This document shows, in pieces, positions 1-8,735 of a stretch of DNA of 64,000 nt. The notes beneath the pieces are model-generated. The model was not told where the DNA came from, made no database searches, and saw only the letters and a program-made list of their open reading frames with translations. A program made the position numbers and the translations under genes. The stretch is from Prauserella muralis (GTDB lineage Bacteria > Actinomycetota > Actinomycetes > Mycobacteriales > Pseudonocardiaceae). Within the stretch, counting starts at the first letter, position 1; each line of letters starts with the position of its first letter. The stretch covers positions 1,951,681 through 2,015,680 of the forward strand of contig NZ_MASW01000001.1 in the NCBI RefSeq assembly GCF_003202285.1, given 5' to 3'.

Positions 1-1
1 G

Positions 2-247
2 GCCACCAGGGACTCGCCCGCGGTGCGGCTCGGTGTCTCGCCGCGCGGTGCGACGGCGCTGCTGTCGGTGGCCAGGGCCTGGGCGTGGCTGTCCGGCCGG
101 GCCTACGTGACCCCGGACGACGTCAAGACGCTCGCCCGGCCCGCGCTGCGGCACCGGATCGAGCTGCGCCCCGAGGCCGAACTGGAGGGCGCGACGCCGG
201 AGGGCCTGCTCGACCGGCTGCTGGCCTCCGTGCCGGTGCCGCGCTGA
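2..247 (+). CDS. MoxR-family AAA+ ATPase, C-terminal fragment
   Basis: This is the last 81 residues of an AAA+ ATPase whose 5' end lies outside the window. The visible part has the MoxR lid-domain signature (SPRGATALL, then YVTPDDV, then ALRHRIEL). MoxR ATPases are thought to act as chaperones that mature or assemble partners, commonly together with a DUF58/vWA-like protein. The stop codon overlaps the start of the next gene, a DUF58 protein, by one base (TGATG), so the two are translationally coupled. The Walker motifs are not in the window. Family assignment is firm; the substrate is unknown. Confidence 0.9.
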   Translation, partial: ATRDSPAVRLGVSPRGATALLSVARAWAWLSGRAYVTPDDVKTLARPALRHRIELRPEAELEGATPEGLLDRLLASVPVPR

Positions 248-1542
248 TGGCGCTGACCGCCCGCGCCGGTCTGCTCGCCCTCGCCGGCGCGCTCGTGGTG
301 GCGCTGCTCGCGCCGTCATGGGCGGGGGTGGCCGCCGCGACGGGTGTGGTGCTCGCCGCGCTGGCCGCCGATCTCGCACTGGCGGGCAGCGTGCGGGCGC
401 TGACGTTCAGCCGCTCCGGTGCGACGTCGGTGCGGCTCGGCGAGGAGGCCGAGGTGAGCCTGCGGGTGGCCAACCCGGGCAGGCGCAGGGTGCGGGGCAG
501 GCTGCGCGACGCGTGGCCGCCGAGCGCGGGCGCCGTCGACGACCGGCACACGCTGGCCGTGCCGCCCGGGCAGGCGCGCACCGTCGTGACGCGGCTACGC
601 CCTGCCCGCCGCGGCGACCGGCACGCGCACCGCGTCACCGTCCGCGCCGTGGGCCCGCTGGGCATCGCCGCGCGGCAGGGCTCGCACACCGTGCCGTGGA
701 CGGTGCGCGCGCTGCCGCCGTTTCACAGCAGGCGGCACCTGCCCGGCAAGCTCGACCGGCTGCGCCAGCTCGACGGCCGCAGCGCCGCCCACGTGCGCGG
801 TCAGGGCACGGAGTTCGACTCGCTGCGCGAGTACGTCGTCGGCGACGACGTGCGCTCGATCGACTGGCGGGCCACCGCGCGCGCCCGCGACGTCATGGTG
901 CGCACGTGGCGGCCGGAGCGCGACCGGCGCGTGCTGCTGGTGCTCGACACCAGCCGGACGGCGGCGGGCCGCATCGGCGACGGCACCCGGCTGGACACCG
1001 CTCTGGACGCGGCGCTGCTCTTGGCCGCGCTCGCGGGCAGGGCGGGCGACCGGGTGGACCTGCTCGCCTACGACCGCCGCGTGCGCGCGAGCGTCCAGGG
1101 CACCGGCTCGGCCGAGCTGCTGCCGTCGCTGGTCGGCGCCATGGCGCCGCTGGAACCCGAGCTGGTGGAGCTCGACGCGCGTGGCCTGGCAGGCGAGGTG
1201 CTGCGCCGGGCGGGCCGTCGCTCGCTCGTGGTGCTGCTGACCGGGCTCGACCCGGCGCCGCTGGAGGCGGGACTGCTGCCGGTGCTGCCGTCGCTGACCG
1301 CCCGGCACCGCCTGCTCGTCGGCGCCGTCGCCGACCCCGCCGTGGCCGGACTGGCACGCGGGCGCGGCGACGCCGACGCCGTCTACGGCGCGGCGGCGGC
1401 CGAGCGCACGCTCGCCGAGCGTGCCCACGTGACCGCGCTGCTCACCCGGCACGGGGCCGAGGTGGTCGACGCGGGTCCCGGCGCCCTGCCGCCCGCGCTC
1501 GCCGACGCCTACCTGGACCTCAAGGCCAGGGGAGCGCTGTAA
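247..1542 (+). CDS. DUF58 domain-containing protein
   Basis: The 431-aa protein begins with two hydrophobic segments (about residues 5-45) and carries the DUF58 core around residues 190-230 (GTEFDSLREYVVGDDVRSIDW, here seen as two adjoining blocks), followed by a vWA-like LLVLDTS segment. DUF58 proteins are the usual partners of MoxR ATPases in actinobacteria, probably in envelope or complex assembly. The ATG overlaps the MoxR stop by one base, which decides the start; longer readings upstream are in the wrong frame for MoxR. In mycobacteria and relatives SpoIIM and RDD genes follow closely; here a methyltransferase gene lies between. Confidence 0.9.
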   Translation: MALTARAGLLALAGALVVALLAPSWAGVAAATGVVLAALAADLALAGSVRALTFSRSGATSVRLGEEAEVSLRVANPGRRRVRGRLRDAWPPSAGAVDDRHTLAVPPGQARTVVTRLRPARRGDRHAHRVTVRAVGPLGIAARQGSHTVPWTVRALPPFHSRRHLPGKLDRLRQLDGRSAAHVRGQGTEFDSLREYVVGDDVRSIDWRATARARDVMVRTWRPERDRRVLLVLDTSRTAAGRIGDGTRLDTALDAALLLAALAGRAGDRVDLLAYDRRVRASVQGTGSAELLPSLVGAMAPLEPELVELDARGLAGEVLRRAGRRSLVVLLTGLDPAPLEAGLLPVLPSLTARHRLLVGAVADPAVAGLARGRGDADAVYGAAAAERTLAERAHVTALLTRHGAEVVDAGPGALPPALADAYLDLKARGAL

Positions 1543-1569
1543 CGCGCGGGCCGCGGCGCGGCAGGCGGC

Positions 1570-2653
1570 TCACTCCGGCCTGCGGCACACGTAGACCGAG
1601 TCCATCGGGTCGTCGGGCACGTCGTGCACCTCGATGCCGGTGAACCCGGCCTCCGCGAGCATCGTCCTCGCCAGCTCCTCGCCCCACACGGTGCCGAGCC
1701 CGGCACCGCCGCGGGCGAGCGACACCGTCATGCAGTGCAGGGTGCTGACGGCGTAGAGCAGCGGGGCGAGCGGGTTGTCCAGGTTGGCCGCGAGGTCGCT
1801 GGAGGCCTTGATGTCCATCATCACGAACCAGCCGCCGGGAACGAGGGCGTCGTGGATCCGGCGCAGCACGGCCGCGGGTGCGGCCTGATCGTGGATGGCG
1901 TCGAACGCGAACACGGCGTCGAACGGCGGCTCGGTGGGCAACAGCTCGACGTCGCACACCTCGAACGTCACGTTGTCCAGCCCGAGTTCCCCGGCCTCGG
2001 TCCTGGCACTGGCGATCGCGTCGGCGCCGAGGTCGTAGCCGGTGAACGTCGACGCCGGGTAGGCACCCGCGAGCACGTGGAGCGCGTGGCCGGTGCCGCA
2101 GCCGACGTCGGCGACGCGGATGCCGTCGGCGAGCCTGCCTGCCAGCCGCCCCGCGGCGGGCAGGATGCCGGTCAGCAGGTGCTCGTCGAACAGCCCGCGG
2201 CTCAGTGCGTCCATGACGCCGGTGAACCGCGGTCGGAACTCCTCGTACGGCACGCCGCCACCCTCACGGAAGGCCCGGGTCACGCCGTCCACGTGCTCGC
2301 CGAGCAGGCTGGCGATGAGCGCGACCGGCGCGAGGTTGGCCGCGCCCGTGCCGGTCAGGGACACGGCGTGCTCCGGGGGCAGGGTGAACGTCGCGGTGGC
2401 CGGGTCGTAGGTGAAGACGCCTCCGGTGGCCATCGCGCCGAGCCATTCGCGGACGTAGCGTTCCTGCAGCCCGGCCCGTGCGGCGAGCTCGGCACTCGTG
2501 GCCGGGCCGCGGGAGGCGGCCTCGAACAGGCCGGTGTGATGGCCGACCGCGACGAGGTGGCTGAGCAGGCCGCCGGTGACGAACCCGAACAGCGTGCCCG
2601 CGAACTCCTCGACGCGCCTCGTCGAGGGCGGCGTCCGGCTGGGTGGTGGTCAT
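1570..2653 (-). pseudogene. SAM-dependent methyltransferase, broken by a net +1 frameshift near its 5' end
   Basis: An intact reading frame from 2433 downwards encodes a class I SAM methyltransferase with motif I VADVGCGTGHALHVL and the acidic post-I loop. The natural start is upstream: an ATG at 2653 preceded by GAGGAGG gives MTTTQPDAALDEAR and then runs into the wrong frame. The expected N-terminal winged-helix part (EEFAGTLFGFVTGG..., ending LQERYVREWLGAMATGG) sits in the other frame, with no ATG or GTG to initiate it. The shift lies at about 2607-2618 and equals one extra base or two missing. Removing one base would restore a protein of about 360 aa, typical of the family. It may be a recent mutation or a sequencing error. 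A truncated product from the ATG at 2433 would lack the winged helix. Confidence 0.8.
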
Positions 2654-2718
2654 GGCGACCTCCTCGAGCGATGTGTGTCCTCTATCACAGTCGCCCGGGG
2701 GTAGGGAAACGAAACAGC

Positions 2719-3726
2719 CTATCCCGCCGCGGGCGCCAGATCGCCGGTGTCGCGCGGGTCGAGGTCGCCCGTCTCGCCCTCGCGCGCCGCGCGCCTGCCG
2801 AGTACGAACACGTACGCCAGGAACACCGCCTCCACCGCCACGCCGATGCCCACGCGCGCCCACGTCGGCAGACCGGACGGTGTCACGAAGGCCTCGATCA
2901 CGCCCGCCACCAGCAGCACGCACACCAGGCCGAGGGCGATCGCCACCACCGAGCGGCCCGCCCGCGCCAGCGCCGCCGCCCGGCTCAGCCGTCCGGGGTC
3001 GATCACCGTCCAGCCCAGCCGCAGGCCCGCGCCCGCCGCCACGAACACCGCCGTCAGCTCCAGCAGCCCGTGCGGCGCCAGCAGGCCGAGGAACAACTCC
3101 CCGCGCCCTGCCGAGGTCATCAGCCCGATGCCCACGCCGAGGTTGAGCGCGTTGAGCCACAGCACCACCAGCACCGGGACGCCGAGCAGCACCCCCAGCA
3201 GCAGGCACGCCGCCGCCACCTGCGTGTTGTTCGTCCACACCTGGGCGGCGAACGAGGCGGCGGGGTTGCTGGAGTAGTAGGCCTCGTAGCCCCCGCCCGG
3301 CTCGGTCATCGCGCGGATCTCCTCGGGTGCGGCGATCGTGGCCCGCACGCGGGAACTGCTCGCGACCCACGCCGACAGCAGCCCGGTGACGAGCACGAAC
3401 ACCGCCGCCGTCGCCGCCCACCACGGCGCGCTGCGATAGACGGCGGCGGGGAAGCGCCGGGAGAAGAACAGGCCCACCTCCCGCCACGCGGGGGTGTGCG
3501 TTCCGGTGACCGCCGAGCGAGCCTTCGCCACCAGGGACGACAGCCTCGCCAGCAGCGCCGGGTCGGGCGCGGTGGAGCGCAGCAGCGACAGGTGCGTGGA
3601 CACCCGCTGGTAGAGCAGCACCAGTTCGTCGGCCTCGGGTCCGCTCAGCCTGCCGGCGCGCCGCACCAGCTCGGCGAGGCGGTCCCACTCGGCACGGTGC
3701 GCGCCGACGAACACATCCAGGTCCAC
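2719..3726 (-). CDS. SpoIIM family membrane protein (stage II sporulation protein M-like)
   Basis: The 335-aa integral membrane protein starts at a GTG (VDLDVFVGAHRAEW), the usual N-terminus of actinobacterial SpoIIM homologues; an earlier in-frame start would add 27 cysteine-rich residues not seen in the family. A cytoplasmic N-terminal domain (about residues 1-95) is followed by a first TM, a conserved extracytoplasmic stretch (EAYYSSNPAASFAAQVWTNN) and four or five further TM helices. It is divergent from the RDD protein gene with only 55 bp between starts, and both belong to the MoxR/DUF58 neighbourhood. In this lineage the role is unknown; a link to sporulation should not be assumed. Confidence 0.85.
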   Translation of the reverse strand: MDLDVFVGAHRAEWDRLAELVRRAGRLSGPEADELVLLYQRVSTHLSLLRSTAPDPALLARLSSLVAKARSAVTGTHTPAWREVGLFFSRRFPAAVYRSAPWWAATAAVFVLVTGLLSAWVASSSRVRATIAAPEEIRAMTEPGGGYEAYYSSNPAASFAAQVWTNNTQVAAACLLLGVLLGVPVLVVLWLNALNLGVGIGLMTSAGRGELFLGLLAPHGLLELTAVFVAAGAGLRLGWTVIDPGRLSRAAALARAGRSVVAIALGLVCVLLVAGVIEAFVTPSGLPTWARVGIGVAVEAVFLAYVFVLGRRAAREGETGDLDPRDTGDLAPAAG

Positions 3727-3781
3727 GTGCCAACACCCCTGCCCGCTGCGAGAGCCGCTCGGCACCCACGATACTGGGCAC

Positions 3782-4654
3782 GTGTCGCACGAATCCGATC
3801 TCGTCACCGGCGACGCCGTCGTGCTCGACCTGCGGCTGGCCCGCTCGGCGAGCCGCGCGCTCGCCTACGGGATCGACCTGATCGTGCAGCTGGTCTCCCT
3901 GATCGTCGTGGTCACCGTGCTCGCACTCACGCCGACACCGGACGACACGGCGTTCGTCGTCACCGTCATCACCGTGGTGCAGGTGCTGGTGCTCATCGGC
4001 TACCCGGCGACCTGCGAGACGCTGACCCGCGGGCGCACCCTCGGCAAGGCGGCGCTCGGCCTGCGCGCCGTCCGTGAGGACGGCGGCCCCATCCGGTTCC
4101 GGCACGCGCTGGTCCGGGCACTGGCCGGGGCTTTCGTCGACTTCGGCCCGTTCGGCGCGTGGAGCTTCATCGGCTTCGTCGTCTCGCTCAGCTCGGCCAA
4201 GGGCAAGCGGGTCGGCGACTTTCTCGCGGGCACCGTCGTCGTGCGGGAGCGGGTGCCGGAGACGCCGACGGCCGGGCTGGTGATGCCGCCCGCGCTGGCG
4301 CCCTGGGCCGCCGGGCTCGACCTCAGCGGCCTGCCCGCCGACCTGGCGCTGGCCGCCCGGCAGTACCTCGGCCGGTACCACGAGCTCGACGAGACGTCGC
4401 GGGAACGCGTGGGCCTGCGCCTCGCCGCCGAGGTCGCCCAGCGCATCGGCGCTCCCATCCCGCCCTACACACCGGCATGGGCCTACCTGTCGGCGGTGCT
4501 GGCCGAACGGCAGTCGCGGGAGTACGCCCGCGCCACGCCCGCCCCGCCGGGGCATCCCGCCCCGCCGCCACCGCCGCCTCCGGCAACCCCGCCGCCTCCA
4601 CCGTCCACAGGGGAGGGTCGGCAGGACCTGGGCCCGTTCACGCCGCCGTCCTGA
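3782..4654 (+). CDS. RDD family membrane protein
   Basis: The 290-aa protein starts at a GTG (MSHESDLVTGDAVVLDLRLAR). The RDD domain is visible as RLARSASRALAYGIDLIVQ, two or three TM helices (about residues 35-75 and 115-145) and the GRTLGKAALGLR motif. The C-terminal third is cytoplasmic and ends in a proline-rich tail (about residues 245-290). It is divergent from spoIIM and is the fourth member of the MoxR/DUF58/SpoIIM/RDD neighbourhood. RDD proteins are poorly characterised; some act in ion transport, but nothing here allows a substrate to be named. Confidence 0.85.
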   Translation: MSHESDLVTGDAVVLDLRLARSASRALAYGIDLIVQLVSLIVVVTVLALTPTPDDTAFVVTVITVVQVLVLIGYPATCETLTRGRTLGKAALGLRAVREDGGPIRFRHALVRALAGAFVDFGPFGAWSFIGFVVSLSSAKGKRVGDFLAGTVVVRERVPETPTAGLVMPPALAPWAAGLDLSGLPADLALAARQYLGRYHELDETSRERVGLRLAAEVAQRIGAPIPPYTPAWAYLSAVLAERQSREYARATPAPPGHPAPPPPPPPATPPPPPSTGEGRQDLGPFTPPS

Positions 4655-4657
4655 GCC

Positions 4658-5653
4658 TCAGCATCGCGGCACCACCCGCGTCGCGGCGTCGCCGAAGACG
4701 AACGACGACGGCTCCGACTCGGCGATGAAGTCGTGCGGGAAGCCCAGCCGGAACTCCACCGCGCCCTCCAGCCGCGCGATCGCCTCGGTGGGCAACGTCA
4801 GCGCCAGCGCGCCGAGGTTGTCGGTGAGCTGCTCGACGGTGCTCACGCCCACGAGCGGCAGCACCGCCCGCGACTTGGCGCGGGTCCAGGCGAGCGCCAC
4901 CTGGGCGGGCGTGGCGCCCAGGTCGTCGGCGACCTCCCGCACGGCCCGCGCCGCCGCGCGTTCGGTCTCGGTGAGCGCACCAGGGTCGAACCGGCTGGAG
5001 GCACCCGTCTCGGCGGCGCCGGAGAGCTTGCCCGCCGCCAGCGGCGCCCACGCGGCCACGCTCAGCCCGAACGCCTCCGCCATCGGCAGCAGCTCCCGCT
5101 CGATGTCGCGATCGAGCAGGTTGTAGCGCACCTGCAGCCCGGCGAACGGCGTCCAGCCGCGCCACTGCGCGAGCGTGTTCGCGTGCGCCACCACCCACGC
5201 CGGGGCGTCCGACATGCCGACGTAGAGCACCTTGCCCGCGCGCACGAGGTCGTCCAGCGCGCGCATGGTCTCCTCCACCGGGGTGTGCCGGTCCCAGACG
5301 TGCACCCAGAGGATGTCGACGTAGTCGGTGCGCAGCCTGCGCAGGCTCCGTTCCAGCGACAGCACGAGGTTCTTGCGATGGTTGCCCGCGCCGTTCGGAT
5401 CTGCCGCGTCCCGCGACAGCGTGTACTTCGTGGCGAGCACGAACCGGTCGCGCCGTTCGAGCACGGAGCCGAGCACGGCCTCGCCCTCGCCGTAGGCCGA
5501 GGCCGTGTCGAGCACGTTGCCCCCCGCGTCGGCGTAGGCGTCGATCACGCGGCGGACCTCGCGCGGGTCACGGAAACCCAGCCCCATCGTGCCCAGCAGC
5601 AGTTCGGAGACGCGCAGGCCGGTGGGGCCGAAAAGGTGATATCGCATGTCCAT
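4658..5653 (-). CDS. Aldo/keto reductase
   Basis: The 331-aa protein is a TIM-barrel NADPH-dependent oxidoreductase. Visible motifs are NVLDTASAYGEGEAVLG with the catalytic Asp and Tyr, VLATKY with the Lys, and WVHVWDRHTPVEE with the His. The first of two closely spaced ATG codons (5653, MDMRYHLFG) is taken; the second is at 5647. The gene is divergent from an XRE/MmyB-type regulator at 5740 with under 90 bp between starts, a layout typical of MmyB-type regulators that control an adjacent oxidoreductase. The substrate cannot be read from the sequence. Confidence 0.88.
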   Translation of the reverse strand: MDMRYHLFGPTGLRVSELLLGTMGLGFRDPREVRRVIDAYADAGGNVLDTASAYGEGEAVLGSVLERRDRFVLATKYTLSRDAADPNGAGNHRKNLVLSLERSLRRLRTDYVDILWVHVWDRHTPVEETMRALDDLVRAGKVLYVGMSDAPAWVVAHANTLAQWRGWTPFAGLQVRYNLLDRDIERELLPMAEAFGLSVAAWAPLAAGKLSGAAETGASSRFDPGALTETERAAARAVREVADDLGATPAQVALAWTRAKSRAVLPLVGVSTVEQLTDNLGALALTLPTEAIARLEGAVEFRLGFPHDFIAESEPSSFVFGDAATRVVPRC

Positions 5654-5739
5654 GCGCACCAGCGTCGCGCCGCCCGCCCCGCGGAGGGAGGCCGGGAAAG
5701 GGACCCCCTCCGGCGCTCGCGCGCCTAGAGTGGGCGGGC

Positions 5740-6609
5740 ATGACCGACAACGCACTCGGCCGGTTCCTGCGTGCGCGGCGGGAGGCGGTCACGCCCGCCG
5801 ACGTCGGGCTGGCCGCGGGGCCGCGCAGGCGGACCCCGGGGCTGCGCCGGGGTGAGCTGGCCGCGCTCGCGGGCATCAGCGTCGAGTACCTGACCCGCCT
5901 GGAACGCGGCAGCGACCGCCACCCGTCGGCCCCGGTGCTCGGTGCGCTGGCCGACGTGCTCGGCCTGGCTCCCGAGGAGCGGGGCCACCTGCATCGGCTG
6001 GTGAAGGCGGGCACCGGCGGCGCCTGCGCGTCCGCGCCGCCGCAGCCCACGGTGCGGCCGACCGTGCGGGCGCTGCTCGACCGGCTCGAGCCGACCCCCG
6101 CCCTCGTCACCGACGCGCGGGGCGACGTGCTCGCCTGCACCGCGGGGTTCTCCAGGCTCGCGGCTCCGGCCGGGCTGTTCGACACCGACCCGCCGAACCT
6201 CGCGCGGTTCGTGTTCACCGACCCGCGGGCGCGGACGACGTTCTCGGAATGGGAGCGGGTGGCCGACCGGCACGCCGCCGCGTTGCGCGCCGCGGCCGAC
6301 CTCGGCGACCACGGCGCGGCCGTGCTCGCCGAGGAGCTGTCCATCACGGCAGGGGGTGAGTTCGGCCGCCGGTTCACCGCCGCCGCCGCGCTTCCCGCGG
6401 GCAGTGGTGACGAGCGGTGGGCGCACCCCGGCGCCGGCGGGCTGCACCTGGCCTACGAGAGCCTCGTGCTGCCCGGCGGCGAGGAACACCGGCTCACCGC
6501 CTACCTTCCCGCCGACGACGCCACCACGGTGGCTCTCGCGGCGCTCGACGCCGAGGGCGCGGACGCCGACAGCTACAGCGCCTTCGCGACCAGCTCGTCG
6601 CTGAGCTGA
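5740..6609 (+). CDS. XRE-family regulator with MmyB-like ligand-binding domain
   Basis: The 289-aa protein has an N-terminal helix-turn-helix (about residues 5-75: GRFLRARREAVTP, then GLRRGELAALAGISVEYLTRLERG) followed by the MmyB/PAS-like ligand-binding domain (from about residue 105, with the FSRLAAP and DPRARTTFSEWERVAD landmarks). Proteins of this type in actinobacteria often sit divergent from a reductase or dehydrogenase and control it, probably through a fatty-acid-like ligand. Here the divergent neighbour is the aldo/keto reductase. Its 3' end overlaps the convergent SDR gene by 37 bp. Confidence 0.9.
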   Translation: MTDNALGRFLRARREAVTPADVGLAAGPRRRTPGLRRGELAALAGISVEYLTRLERGSDRHPSAPVLGALADVLGLAPEERGHLHRLVKAGTGGACASAPPQPTVRPTVRALLDRLEPTPALVTDARGDVLACTAGFSRLAAPAGLFDTDPPNLARFVFTDPRARTTFSEWERVADRHAAALRAAADLGDHGAAVLAEELSITAGGEFGRRFTAAAALPAGSGDERWAHPGAGGLHLAYESLVLPGGEEHRLTAYLPADDATTVALAALDAEGADADSYSAFATSSSLS

Positions 6610-7376
6610 CGCAGGCGTTCGCGGGCCTGCGGGTCGGCGGCCTGCTCGTGCGGCTCGGCGGGCCGCGTGCCGTGGAAGTAGTGCCCGGTGACCGCACCCA
6701 GCTCCGCCGCCGTCGCCAGCCACAGCGTGGCCTGGCCGCCCTCGGCCAGGCTGCTCATCGGACCCCGGCCCGCCTCGCGCACCATCGTGGTGTCCATCAG
6801 CGTCGCCGGATGCAGCGCGTTGACGGTGATGCCCGAGCCGCGCAGCTCCTCGGCGAGGTCGATGGTGAACATGATCTGCGCCAGCTTGCTCTGCCCGTAG
6901 GCGCGCGTGCCGGTGTAGCGGCGGCGCAGCATCGGGTCGGAGAAGTCGATCGGATGCTGGCCCGCCGACGCGACGTTGACGATCCGTGCGGGCGCGGACA
7001 GCAGCGGCAGCAGCCGGTGGGTCAGGTGGTAGCCGGCGAGGTAGTTGACGGCGAAGCGCAGCTCGATGCCGTCGGCGCTCTCCTCGCGCCGCCGCTCGTC
7101 GGAGCCGAACCCGACGCCCGCGTTGTTGATCAGCACGTCCAGCCGGTCGTAGCGCGCGGTGATCTCCTCGGCAAGGCGCTGCACCTGGCGCAGCTCGGCC
7201 AGATCGGCCCGCACCGTCTCGGCGCCCGCCTCCTCGCGCAGCCGGGCGAGCTTGTCCGCGTCGCGCCCGTGCGCCACCACCCGCACGCCCTTGCCCGCCA
7301 GCTCTTCCGCGAGATACCGGCCGAGGCCGTCGGTGGCTCCGGTGATCAGGATCGTCTGCTCGCTGAGTGGTCTCAT
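6573..7376 (-). CDS. Short-chain dehydrogenase/reductase (SDR)
   Basis: The 267-aa classical SDR has the Rossmann TGATDGLG motif at about residues 12-19, NNAGVGFG, the catalytic Ser in NVASAGQ and the YGQSK catalytic Tyr-Lys pair. The family reduces carbonyls or oxidises alcohols with NAD(P)H. The closest style is that of retinol-dehydrogenase-like SDRs that use a YxxxK after a TGTRAYGQSK stretch. The gene runs convergent to the MmyB-type regulator and overlaps its end. No substrate can be deduced. Confidence 0.88.
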   Translation of the reverse strand: MRPLSEQTILITGATDGLGRYLAEELAGKGVRVVAHGRDADKLARLREEAGAETVRADLAELRQVQRLAEEITARYDRLDVLINNAGVGFGSDERRREESADGIELRFAVNYLAGYHLTHRLLPLLSAPARIVNVASAGQHPIDFSDPMLRRRYTGTRAYGQSKLAQIMFTIDLAEELRGSGITVNALHPATLMDTTMVREAGRGPMSSLAEGGQATLWLATAAELGAVTGHYFHGTRPAEPHEQAADPQARERLRQLSDELVAKAL

Positions 7377-7448
7377 GAGGCTCCCGCCGTCCGCAGTTCG
7401 ACCGTACGCCGGACCTGGCGGGCGCGCGCGCCCGCGTAGGGTGTGGTC

Positions 7449-8735
7449 ATGGCCGTACCCGAGCTACACAGACTCACTCTCGACAACGGCCTGCGGGTGG
7501 TGCTCGCGCCGGATGCGACCGCTCCGGTCGTCGGCGTCAGCGTGCACTACGACGTGGGCTTTCGCTCCGAGCCGGAGGGGCGCACGGGCTTCGCGCACCT
7601 CTTCGAGCACCTGATGTTCCAGGGCAGCGAGAGCCTCGAGAAGCTCGCGCACTTCCGCTACGTGCAAAGCAGCGGCGGCACCTTCAACGGTTCCACGCAC
7701 CCGGACTTCACCGACTACTTCGAGGTGCTGCCGTCGGCCGCGCTGGAGCGGGCCCTGTTCCTCGAAGCCGACCGGATGCGCGCGCCGAAGCTGACGCAGG
7801 AGAACCTCGCCAACCAGATCGACGTGGTGAAGGAGGAGATCCGCCTCAACGTGCTGAACCGGCCGTACGGCGGGTTTCCCTGGATTCTCCTGCCACCGGT
7901 GCTGTACTCCACGTTTCCCAACGCGCACAACGGCTACGGCGACTTCACCGACCTCGAACAGGCCACGCTCGACGACTGCGCGGCCTTCTTCGACACCTAC
8001 TACGCGCCCGCCAACGCCGTGCTCACGGTGGCGGGCGACTTCGAGGTGGACCGCGCGCGGGAGCTGATCGAGAAGCACTTCGGCGACGTGCCCGCCCGGC
8101 CGAAGCCGCACCGGCCCTCGTTCGCCGAGCCGAGGCCCACCGAGGAGCTGCGCGGCCACCACACCGACCCGCACGCGCCGCTGCCCGCGCTCGCCGTCGG
8201 CTACCGCATGCCCGACCCGGTGGGCGAGCTGGACTCCTACCTCGCCCACCTGGTGCTCGCCGGCGTGCTGACCGACGGCGACGGTTCCCGGCTGCAGCAG
8301 CGGCTCGTGCACCGCGAGCCGCTGGTCACCGACATCAGCGCGGGAGCGGGTCTGTTCGGCCCGTTCGAGGCACGTGACCCGGACACGTTCTCCGTCACCG
8401 CCATCCACCCGCCGGACGTCAGCGCCGAGCGGGTGCTGGGCGCGCTCGACGAGGAGCTCGACGCCCTGGCCACCACCCCGCCCGGGGAGGAGGAACTGAC
8501 CAGGGTGATCGCCAGGTGGAGCGCGAACCTGCACTCCGACCACGACCGGCTGGTGTCCAGGACGCTCGGCTTCGGTTCGTTCGAACTGCTGCACGGCGAC
8601 GCCGGGCTGACATTCGGGCTGGCCGACCGCATCGCCGCGGTGACCGCCGAGCGCGTGGCCGAGGCCGCCAAGGGCCTGCGCCCCGACGCGCGAGCCGTGC
8701 TCGTGGTGGAGCCGGAACAGGGAGGTAAGCAGTGA
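7449..8735 (+). CDS. M16 family zinc metallopeptidase, catalytic subunit
   Basis: The 428-aa protein has the inverted zinc motif HLFEH at residues 50-54 with the downstream Glu in DVVKEEIRLN, which marks an active pitrilysin/processing-peptidase-type enzyme. An ATG at 7449 (MAVPELHRLTLDNGLRVVLAPD) is preferred to a GTG two codons earlier because it fits the family N-terminus. It overlaps the next M16 gene by four bases (GTGA), and that one lacks the zinc motif, so the pair probably forms a heterodimer like mitochondrial processing peptidase. There is no signal peptide, so it is probably cytosolic. Confidence 0.92.
   Translation: MAVPELHRLTLDNGLRVVLAPDATAPVVGVSVHYDVGFRSEPEGRTGFAHLFEHLMFQGSESLEKLAHFRYVQSSGGTFNGSTHPDFTDYFEVLPSAALERALFLEADRMRAPKLTQENLANQIDVVKEEIRLNVLNRPYGGFPWILLPPVLYSTFPNAHNGYGDFTDLEQATLDDCAAFFDTYYAPANAVLTVAGDFEVDRARELIEKHFGDVPARPKPHRPSFAEPRPTEELRGHHTDPHAPLPALAVGYRMPDPVGELDSYLAHLVLAGVLTDGDGSRLQQRLVHREPLVTDISAGAGLFGPFEARDPDTFSVTAIHPPDVSAERVLGALDEELDALATTPPGEEELTRVIARWSANLHSDHDRLVSRTLGFGSFELLHGDAGLTFGLADRIAAVTAERVAEAAKGLRPDARAVLVVEPEQGGKQ

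Noticed and set aside
1624-4077. An 817-codon plus-strand frame over the methyltransferase and SpoIIM genes
   Set aside because: The translation is compositionally biased with no domain; both minus-strand genes show family motifs.
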